A DNA stretch of 9,671 bases, from assembly GCA_934317205.1 (NCBI GenBank), contig CAKREL010000084.1, positions 1-9,671 of the forward strand. The letters are read 5' to 3'. Numbering within the stretch: position 1 is the first letter of the stretch; each line of letters begins with the position of its first letter. Below, in pieces: positions 5,045 to 9,261 of this stretch. This DNA is from an uncultured Eubacterium sp. Its GTDB lineage: Bacteria; Bacillota; Clostridia; Lachnospirales; Lachnospiraceae. The translations under genes were made by a program, and so were the position numbers. The notes under the pieces were generated by a model that was given only the letters and a program-made list of their open reading frames with translations, made no database searches and was not told where the DNA came from.

Positions 5045-5182
5045 CAGCACTGCTATGATTCCAAGTAATACTATAATGATTATCCGATGCCTCCAGATCC
5101 GCTTATCCAGATAATGAAACAGCTCTGTAAATTCTGGAGGTATTTCATTTGTCTCACACCACTTTCGTTCTTCTTCCGACAT
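5033..5182 (-). CDS. Tail-anchored micro-protein (49 aa)
   Basis: A 49-aa protein with a soluble acidic N-terminus (MSEEERKWCETNEIPPEFTE), a basic junction (DKRIWRHR) and a terminal hydrophobic helix at about 34-48 (IIIIVLLGIIAVLLF) ending in Lys. GGGAG lies nine bases before the ATG. The arrangement mirrors the convergent 109-aa protein: both end in a C-terminal membrane anchor and their 3' ends overlap by 12 bases. It follows the xre gene on the same strand, and the 23-bp operator palindrome (5212-5234) lies in the gap, so it is probably controlled by the element switch. It could be a toxin-like or accessory membrane peptide; function unknown. Confidence 0.6.
   Translation of the reverse strand: MSEEERKWCETNEIPPEFTELFHYLDKRIWRHRIIIIVLLGIIAVLLFK
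5041..5056. repeat. Small perfect hairpin at the convergent gene ends
   Basis: ATAGCAG and CTGCTAT pair perfectly around a two-base loop at the junction of the convergent 109-aa and 49-aa genes. No T-run follows on either strand, so it is probably not an intrinsic terminator. Confidence 0.4.
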
Positions 5183-5211
5183 CCCTATTCACTCCCTTCT
5201 TTCTCTATACA

Positions 5212-5234
5212 ATAATCAAATTTAATTTGATTAT
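5212..5234. promoter_or_regulatory. Operator O1: perfect 23-bp palindrome
   Basis: Two 11-base arms (left arm ATAATCAAATT) around a central T at 5223 are perfectly complementary. It overlaps the last codon of xre and lies 30 bases upstream of the 49-aa membrane gene. The core, ATCAAATT-T-AATTTGAT, recurs exactly at O2, so both are expected to bind the same dimeric repressor (the XRE protein or the S24 repressor). Confidence 0.8.
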
Positions 5235-5434
5235 CCAGGTAAAAAAATATGCTCTAATGGCATATTGTAAATTACGCTCAATTCACGGCTCTGTGAAATT
5301 GTTGGCTCAGATTTTCCTTTTTCCCAATTTACTAACGTATTCTTAGAAATGTGCATCTTCTTTGCAACTTCGTCTTGTGTCATACCTGCATTTACTCTAG
5401 CAGCAGCAAGAGAAATTTGTAATTTTTCCACCAT
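5231..5434 (-). CDS. Cro-like XRE-family regulator (67 aa)
   Basis: A single-domain helix-turn-helix protein. Residues 5-62 form the XRE/Cro-CI fold: AAARVNAGMTQDEVAKKMHI with the recognition helix SKNTLVNWEKGKSEPTI. There is no dimerisation or protease domain. GGAGGTG lies eight bases before the ATG. It is transcribed divergently from the S24 repressor, from a consensus promoter with an operator between its -35 and -10, the layout of the cro side of a phage or ICE switch. Its likely role is to oppose the repressor or autoregulate. Its stop codon lies in operator O1 and the 49-aa membrane gene follows 48 bases further. Confidence 0.88.
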   Translation of the reverse strand: MVEKLQISLAAARVNAGMTQDEVAKKMHISKNTLVNWEKGKSEPTISQSRELSVIYNMPLEHIFLPG

Positions 5435-5463
5435 TATTCACCTCCCTGTCATTTGATGTATTT

Positions 5464-5492
5464 ATCATAAATCAAATTTAATTTGATGTCAA
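5464..5492 (-). promoter_or_regulatory. Consensus promoter of xre with embedded operator
   Basis: On the minus strand: TTGACA (5492-5487), exactly 17 bases, TATGAT (5469-5464). The 17-base spacer is occupied almost base for base by palindrome O2 (5471-5487), so a bound repressor dimer would exclude RNA polymerase. Confidence 0.85.
5471..5487. promoter_or_regulatory. Operator O2: perfect 17-bp palindrome
   Basis: ATCAAATT, central T5479, AATTTGAT. It is identical to the core of O1 and lies between the -35 and -10 of the xre promoter. A further ATTTGAT half-site is at 5451-5457. Confidence 0.85.
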
Positions 5493-5499
5493 TACTGGA

Positions 5500-5516
5500 A
5501 TCAAATTTTTTTTGTT
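5500..5516. promoter_or_regulatory. Operator O3: imperfect copy
   Basis: The left half ATCAAATT is exact; the right half (TTTTTGTT) matches five of eight positions. Its centre (5508) is 29 bases from that of O2, just upstream of the repressor promoter, which would suit lower-affinity autoregulation. Confidence 0.5.
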
Positions 5517-5522
5517 TTTTTG

Positions 5523-5551
5523 TTGCTATATATCCATTTATATTGTATTAT
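5523..5551 (+). promoter_or_regulatory. Promoter of the S24 repressor
   Basis: TTGCTA (5523-5528), 17 bases, TATTAT (5546-5551), giving a start near 5558 and a very short leader to the AAGGAGG site. It lies downstream of O3. Confidence 0.5.
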
Positions 5552-5574
5552 GAAAGCAAAAGGAGGTAGCTACA

Positions 5575-6216
5575 ATGACTGATATTGATCAGAAAAAAAT
5601 TTTTTCAAAAAACTTAAATTATTTCTTATCCCAAAAGAATAAAACGCAGAAAGAAGTAGCCGATGCTATTTCTGTATCTCCTCAAACATTTAATACATGG
5701 TGTCAGGGTATTGCACTCCCAAGAATGGGAAAAGTTCAAAAATTAGCTGATTACTTTCACATAGAAAAGTCTGACTTAATAGATGAACGAAACGAAACGC
5801 CTTCTAAAGCAACCAAACGTCAAGGCATAGCCATCAACATTTACGGACGTGTGGCTGCTGGAATACCAATTGAAATGATTGAGGATATCGTTGATACAGA
5901 AGAAATCTCTGAGGATATGGCAAAAACTGGCGAATACTTTGGATTAATTATAAAAGGTAACTCCATGCTTCCTAATATTTGCGATGGTGATATTGTTATA
6001 ATTCGCTGTCAAGAGGACGCTGAAAATGGAGATACTGTCATTGCGACCGTCAACGGAAATGATGCAACTTGCAAACGTCTCCGCAAATACAGGGATGGTA
6101 TTGAACTGATTTCAAATAATCCATCTTATGATCCAATGTACTTTTCCAATCAAGATGTAGCAGAAAAACCCGTAAAAATTCTTGGCAAAGTTGTGGAACT
6201 TCGTAGAAAATTGTAA
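5575..6216 (+). CDS. LexA/CI-like repressor with S24 self-cleavage domain
   Basis: The probable master repressor of the element. Residues 9-70 are an XRE helix-turn-helix (TQKEVADAISVSPQTFNTWC). The C-terminal half (85-213) is the S24/LexA peptidase domain: cleavage site GRVAAGIP with Ala95-Gly96, nucleophile Ser130 in KGNSMLP, and general base Lys167 in NDATCKRLR, all as in LexA and lambda-type CI. RecA-stimulated self-cleavage after DNA damage should therefore inactivate it. AAAGGAGG lies eight bases before the ATG. It is divergent from xre across an operator region (O2, O3), and likely represses xre and perhaps the membrane gene and rep through matching sites. The 213-aa length is normal for the family. 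An unknown 344-aa gene follows by 59 bases, probably on the same transcript. Confidence 0.92.
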   Translation: MTDIDQKKIFSKNLNYFLSQKNKTQKEVADAISVSPQTFNTWCQGIALPRMGKVQKLADYFHIEKSDLIDERNETPSKATKRQGIAINIYGRVAAGIPIEMIEDIVDTEEISEDMAKTGEYFGLIIKGNSMLPNICDGDIVIIRCQEDAENGDTVIATVNGNDATCKRLRKYRDGIELISNNPSYDPMYFSNQDVAEKPVKILGKVVELRRKL

Positions 6217-6275
6217 TTTAATGGTTTTCCATATTTGTCGCTATTTAAATTATAAAATAAACGAGGATTGTTTTC

Positions 6276-7310
6276 ATGAAAATATTTGATTTCTTTCATA
6301 ATAAGAAAAAAGAAACTCCATTGAATAATAACGATAGTACTTCATCTCAACAGGCTAACGATAAGTCACCTATTTTTTCAACTGACGGAAAAAATATACC
6401 GCAGATTCCGGCAAGTGATGTATATTGCAATAAAATATATGAAACATATTATCAAGACTATCCAGAAATGCCCTTTATTTCTCGACATAGAGAATTGAAT
6501 ACCAACTGGATTGAACAAGCAAAAATGTTTCCAGAACAATCAATTGTTCCCAAAACCATGATGGAACGTTATTCAGATGGTTTATTGCCCGGGCATATTT
6601 ATATGCTATATTGGCTCAATAAATACAGTAACAAACAAATACCTGCATATTTTGAATATGAATATGGTATTTGTTTTAAGACCGAAAAAGAATATCTTTG
6701 TACAAATGGATATCTTAATGAAATGAATAAACCCACCCCAAAAGGTCTCAAAGCAATAGAGAATCACATGGAAATTATTGAAAACAGACATCCTTCTCCA
6801 AAGTACGCAGGAAATTTTTGCATAGATTCTCCAACTATGAGTACTGTTGGAAGAATTATTCCTTCCGATTTAGGTGTAGGAAATATAACTATTCCGCTAT
6901 CTGACAGAAACATAATTGACAAAGAATTTAAGCAAATAAATATTTTTGTCGATTTTGCATTAAAACTTGCACATTTAAGCGAAAACCTATATATAGATCC
7001 CGTTAATTTTTTATATATCGGAAATTTTACTTTTTATGAGGCTCGTCCATATACACCAACAGGAAAACATTCTAAATACCCTTTGATTTTACATTATGCA
7101 TATGCATCACACGATGCTCCATGTCCTTCACAAGATTATTTTGGTGAACTCTATTATATGCAAGATGGTTCAATCGGTAAAGCCCGGTTAATCTTCTGGA
7201 ATAACAAAAACGGCTATATGATTCATCTTGCCATGGTAAATCAAAAATTATCTGTAAAAAAGGTTGAAAAAAGTTCTCCTGCCAATTGGGAAACTATCTA
7301 TAAACTCTAA
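6276..7310 (+). CDS. Unknown 344-aa protein downstream of the repressor
   Basis: I do not recognise it. The first 45 residues are polar and low-complexity (KKKETPLNNNDSTSSQQAND), after a short amphipathic start MKIFDFFHNK. Residues about 90-175 (MMERYSDGLLPGHIYMLYWL ... GYLNEMNKPTPKGLKAIENH) look like a winged-helix pattern ending in 'TPKG', and the last 170 residues look beta-rich with many aromatic residues. There is no HExxH protease motif, so it is not an ImmA-type anti-repressor, and there is no membrane segment. CGAGGA precedes the ATG by about nine bases. The position after a self-cleaving repressor, in the same orientation and without a terminator between, suggests expression in the integrated state, as for immunity, exclusion or cargo genes. 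Confidence 0.75.
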   Translation: MKIFDFFHNKKKETPLNNNDSTSSQQANDKSPIFSTDGKNIPQIPASDVYCNKIYETYYQDYPEMPFISRHRELNTNWIEQAKMFPEQSIVPKTMMERYSDGLLPGHIYMLYWLNKYSNKQIPAYFEYEYGICFKTEKEYLCTNGYLNEMNKPTPKGLKAIENHMEIIENRHPSPKYAGNFCIDSPTMSTVGRIIPSDLGVGNITIPLSDRNIIDKEFKQINIFVDFALKLAHLSENLYIDPVNFLYIGNFTFYEARPYTPTGKHSKYPLILHYAYASHDAPCPSQDYFGELYYMQDGSIGKARLIFWNNKNGYMIHLAMVNQKLSVKKVEKSSPANWETIYKL

Positions 7311-7319
7311 TATGCGCAA

Positions 7320-7387
7320 AATATATTTACCACTCCCCCACTCGCAGCGAGTGGGGGAACAATAAAAACTGAATAATATATTTACCA
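7320..7387. repeat. 13-bp direct repeats flanking a perfect GC-rich hairpin
   Basis: AATATATTTACCA occurs at 7320-7332 and again at 7375-7387. Between them, 7335-7345 (CCCCCACTCGC) and 7347-7357 are perfect inverted copies around A7346. The hairpin follows the 344-aa gene but has no T-run on either side. It may be a transcript end or stability element, or a small insertion with duplicated flanks; the second repeat copy overlaps the likely toxin promoter. Confidence 0.6.
7374..7379 (+). promoter_or_regulatory. Possible -10 of the toxin mRNA
   Basis: TAATAT lies at the distance expected if the toxin mRNA begins near 7386, the mirror image of the antisense RNA start. No good -35 is present, so this is tentative. 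Confidence 0.25.
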
Positions 7388-7405
7388 GGGAGCTGGAGAA
7401 CGTGC

Positions 7406-7437
7406 TGCACCCGTCCGAGCCTGTCGGAGGTGGTGCA
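7406..7437 (+). promoter_or_regulatory. Hairpin hiding the toxin ribosome binding site
   Basis: TGCACC (7406-7411) can pair with GGTGCA (7432-7437), and TCCGA (7414-7418) with TCGGA (7424-7428). The Shine-Dalgarno GGAGG (7426-7430) lies inside the structure, eight bases before the ATG. Self-sequestration of this kind is usual in type I toxin mRNAs. Confidence 0.6.
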
Positions 7438-7438
7438 T

Positions 7439-7522
7439 ATGAGTACATATGAGGAATTACAGCTGATGGTATCCGTTGCGGTACCGATTGTTGCAATACT
7501 GAGTTATACGCATAAAAAATAG
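7439..7522 (+). CDS. Holin-like type I toxin peptide (27 aa)
   Basis: A 27-aa peptide opening MSTYEELQLMVSVAVPIVAI and ending in SYTHKK. The MSTYE start, the single hydrophobic helix (about residues 8-22) and the basic C-terminus match what I know of the putative holin-like toxin family (Hol_Tox) of Firmicutes, membrane-damaging peptides held silent by an antisense RNA. GGAGG lies eight bases before the ATG but inside a predicted hairpin. The stop codon lies in the left arm of a bidirectional terminator, and a consensus antisense promoter fires back towards it from 7653. It is shorter than the roughly 30-40 residues I recall for relatives. It would be expected to stabilise the element by post-segregational killing, which is inference from the class. 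Confidence 0.8.
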   Translation: MSTYEELQLMVSVAVPIVAILSYTHKK

Positions 7523-7619
7523 CCGTCCAGACCCTGAGAAAAGTCGACGACTATTTTTCGTAAATTAAATTGATTTTCGCCGGGCGGGTGAGGTGCATTC
7601 ACCTTCCAGCTTTCCTGTT
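7513..7619 (-). ncRNA. Antitoxin antisense RNA of the holin-like toxin
   Basis: A transcript of about 107 bases is predicted from the consensus promoter 7626-7653 (minus) to the shared terminator. Its 3' end is complementary to the toxin mRNA 3' end over the terminator region. Near its 5' end it carries AUGCACC, complementary to GGUGCAU just before the toxin start codon. The first 26 bases also resemble the toxin mRNA leader (CAGG.AGCTGGA..GTG..TGCACC), so the RNA may copy the leader's own anti-Shine-Dalgarno strand. Confidence 0.7.
7515..7558. terminator. Bidirectional terminator shared by toxin mRNA and antisense RNA
   Basis: Arms 7515-7527 and 7546-7558 pair at 12 of 13 positions (mismatch C7523/A7550). 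The outer AAAAA/TTTTT pairs give a T-run on both strands, so rightward toxin transcripts and leftward antisense transcripts should both end here, with complementary 3' ends. Confidence 0.8.
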
Positions 7620-7625
7620 AAGTAT

Positions 7626-7653
7626 ATTATAGCAAATATGCTTTAAATGTCAA
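7626..7653 (-). promoter_or_regulatory. Consensus promoter of the antitoxin RNA
   Basis: On the minus strand: TTGACA (7653-7648), 16 bases, TATAAT (7631-7626), with an extended -10 TGC directly in front. Both hexamers are perfect, as expected for a constitutively made, short-lived antitoxin RNA. Confidence 0.85.
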
Positions 7654-7660
7654 TTTTTGA

Positions 7661-7837
7661 TTTTAGTATAAAAAATTGTATTTTTTTAAACCATCGTGTA
7701 TACTTAGTCTAAAAATAAGCATTTTTTTGGACTAAGCAAACAATTAGTCTAAAAATTTCCCCAAAAATAGATTATGTGTTTTATAGTACAAAAATAGGGA
7801 ATATTTTATACTAAACAATAGGATAGTCTAAAAAAAT
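7661..7837. repeat. Array of TTAGTCTAAAAAT-like motifs upstream of the Fic gene
   Basis: Exact TTAGTCTAAAAAT lies at 7704-7716 and 7744-7756. Close variants are at 7663-7677 (TTAGTATAAAAAATT), 7783-7795 (ATAGTACAAAAAT) and 7824-7837 (TAGTCTAAAAAAAT). Inverted copies are at 7721-7736 (reads CTTAGTCCAAAAAAAT on minus) and 7803-7815 (reads TTTAGTATAAAAT on minus). The copies at 7703-7736 form an inverted pair. The region has no coding potential. The likely reading is an operator array for the downstream Fic protein, which has a C-terminal winged helix, or for an unseen regulator. Confidence 0.65.
7676..7704 (+). promoter_or_regulatory. Candidate promoter of the Fic gene
   Basis: TTGTAT (7676-7681), 17 bases, TATACT (7699-7704). 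The first exact TTAGTCTAAAAAT motif begins at the last base of the -10, so a bound protein would block the start site. The leader would be about 165 bases and contains most of the motif copies. Confidence 0.45.
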
Positions 7838-7875
7838 CAAAGAAAATGAACAAAGGAAGAGGAGCGAAATGCGCA

Positions 7876-9009
7876 ATGAATTTTGAGGAGATTTACAAAA
7901 ACGTGCCTAAACCACATATACCCCAAAAATTACCCGTCAATCTTTCATCTGTATTATATGATTGTGAAGTAATAAAGCTAATATCGAAAGCCAACAATGC
8001 TATTGGTGTATACCGAGGATTTTTAATTAATACCATTAATCCTATGCTATTGATTTCCCCCTTGGTTTCACAAGAAGCTGTGCTTTCATCAAAGCTCGAA
8101 GGAACTCATGCTACAATAGAAGATTTTATTAATTATGATGCAGGAAATGAAGTATCTATATCTAAAGATGAAATGCAAGAAGTAATGAATTATAGAAATG
8201 CATTATTTTACGCACTAGATAAGATGTCGACCATTTCAGATGATTCTGAAGAAGGAATTCATAAATTGCCACTAAGTGTCCGCTTGATTAAAGAAATGCA
8301 TAAAATATTATTAGATAATGTAAGAGGGAAAACAAAGACACCTGGTGAATTCAAAACAGAGCAAAATTATATTGGCAGCTTAAATGAAATTACATTTACA
8401 CCACTTCCACCGGAATTAACATTAGATTACATGGCCAATTTAGAAAATTATATACATCACGACGAGGTAGACTTATTAGTACAGGCGGCATTAATTCATT
8501 GTCAATTTGAAATGATACATCCATTTAAAGATGGAAATGGGCGAATCGGTCGTCTTCTTATTCCACTATTCTTATATTATAGAGATATGCTTCCTGTGCC
8601 AACATTTTACATGAGTGCCTATTTTGAAAAGGATCGAAGTTTATACCTTCAAAAATTATCCGCAGTTTCCAAGAATAACGATTATGCTACTTGGATTAAA
8701 TATTTTTTAGAAGGTGTTATTGAACAAGCTGAAATCAATACAATAAAAGCTCGTGCTATGTTGGATAGATACAATGAGTTCAAAGAAATTTGCGTTTCAG
8801 ATATGAGTTCTAAATACTCTATAATACTATTAGATGAAATTTTCAAAAAACCTGCCTTTAAGGCAAAACATCTTCAGGATATTATACCAGGAAGCAAAGC
8901 TACTCTATATAATATGCTAGATGAGTTTGTTTCTAAAGGAATATTGCAGAAAGATGACAAAGTCAGAAATACAACATACTATTGTCCAGCCATATTGCGT
9001 TTGTTATAA
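7876..9009 (+). CDS. Class II Fic-domain protein with C-terminal winged helix
   Basis: Fic proteins transfer AMP (or related groups) from ATP onto target hydroxyls. The catalytic motif HPFKDGNGRIGR is complete (H215-R226 of the 377-aa form), and the N-terminal SSKLEG (71-76) matches the inhibitory (S/T)xxxE(G/N) motif of class II Fic proteins, whose Glu blocks ATP binding until relieved. The TPGEF...QNYIG segment upstream of the motif is the usual target-docking region. The last 70 residues look like a winged helix (KHLQDIIPGSKATLYNMLDE), giving possible DNA binding. The ATG at 7876 is chosen because AAGAGGAG lies 11 bases before it; an in-frame ATG at 7846 would add ten residues but has no ribosome binding site. 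It is a single-gene unit behind a repeated-motif leader. Its role on the element (toxin, regulator or defence) is unknown. Confidence 0.9.
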   Translation: MNFEEIYKNVPKPHIPQKLPVNLSSVLYDCEVIKLISKANNAIGVYRGFLINTINPMLLISPLVSQEAVLSSKLEGTHATIEDFINYDAGNEVSISKDEMQEVMNYRNALFYALDKMSTISDDSEEGIHKLPLSVRLIKEMHKILLDNVRGKTKTPGEFKTEQNYIGSLNEITFTPLPPELTLDYMANLENYIHHDEVDLLVQAALIHCQFEMIHPFKDGNGRIGRLLIPLFLYYRDMLPVPTFYMSAYFEKDRSLYLQKLSAVSKNNDYATWIKYFLEGVIEQAEINTIKARAMLDRYNEFKEICVSDMSSKYSIILLDEIFKKPAFKAKHLQDIIPGSKATLYNMLDEFVSKGILQKDDKVRNTTYYCPAILRLL

Positions 9010-9042
9010 AAAAATTTTATGAAATGCAAATAGATCATAAAT

Positions 9043-9071
9043 AAAAACCGCCCCTGCTGGAACAGGGACGG
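9043..9071 (-). terminator. Leftward intrinsic terminator
   Basis: Arms 9048-9056 and 9063-9071 pair at eight of nine positions around CTGGAA; on the minus strand the stem is followed by TTTTT (9047-9043). It ends a leftward transcript and also lies between the Fic gene and the recombinase. Confidence 0.7.
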
Positions 9072-9110
9072 CATCGTAACTCGGATTTTCGCTATATTGC
9101 GATAGCCTAC
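9043..9110 (-). ncRNA. Candidate small RNA upstream of the recombinase
   Basis: A transcript of about 68 bases is predicted between the leftward promoter 9117-9144 and the terminator at 9043-9071. Besides the terminator stem it contains a second hairpin, GCTAT/ATAGC (9106-9091). No ORF with a ribosome binding site lies in it. Its target is unknown; no complementary gene overlaps it. Confidence 0.4.
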
Positions 9111-9116
9111 TATACG

Positions 9117-9144
9117 ATAATATCATACATCTGAAGATGTACAA
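9117..9144 (-). promoter_or_regulatory. Leftward promoter for the candidate small RNA
   Basis: On the minus strand: TTGTAC (9144-9139), 16 bases, TATTAT (9122-9117). A palindrome TACATCT-GA-AGATGTA (9126-9141) fills the spacer and may be an operator. Confidence 0.45.
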
Positions 9145-9189
9145 CTAGCTGCAAAAATATTGTATCATCTTCGGAACAGCTTCGCAAGC

Positions 9190-9203
9190 GGAACACCCGT
9201 TCC
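9190..9203. promoter_or_regulatory. Candidate LexA (SOS) box before the recombinase
   Basis: GGAACACCCGTTCC is a palindrome with the GAAC-N4-GTTC core of the Firmicutes LexA/DinR box. It lies 59 bases before the recombinase ATG and just upstream of a weak promoter-like pair (TTGTTA at 9211, TACATA at 9233). The same bases could form a hairpin with flanking AGCGG/CCGCT, an alternative terminator-like explanation. Confidence 0.45.
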
Positions 9204-9261
9204 CCGCTGGTTGTTATTTTTGTACCCTTTTTTACATATTTTTACTTAGGAGGATGATGTC

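Noticed and set aside
6276..7310. Assignment of the 344-aa protein as an ImmA-type metalloprotease
   Set aside because: No HExxH motif is present and the neighbouring repressor already has its own S24 self-cleavage domain.
7335..7357. Hairpin considered as a terminator of the 344-aa gene or a CRISPR-like repeat
   Set aside because: No T-run follows on either strand, and there is no array of regularly spaced copies; only flanking 13-bp repeats are present.
7248..7496. 82-codon minus-strand frame over the toxin leader
   Set aside because: It lies opposite the 344-aa gene end, the GC-rich hairpin and the toxin gene, and the predicted product is unlike any protein; the toxin reading explains the region better.
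7846..7875. Upstream ATG as the Fic start
   Set aside because: It has no ribosome binding site, whereas the ATG at 7876 follows AAGAGGAG; the extra ten residues would themselves be encoded by that binding site.
9012..9131. About 40-codon minus-strand frame across the small RNA and terminator
   Set aside because: There is no ribosome binding site and the frame reads through a strong terminator stem, so a non-coding RNA is more likely.
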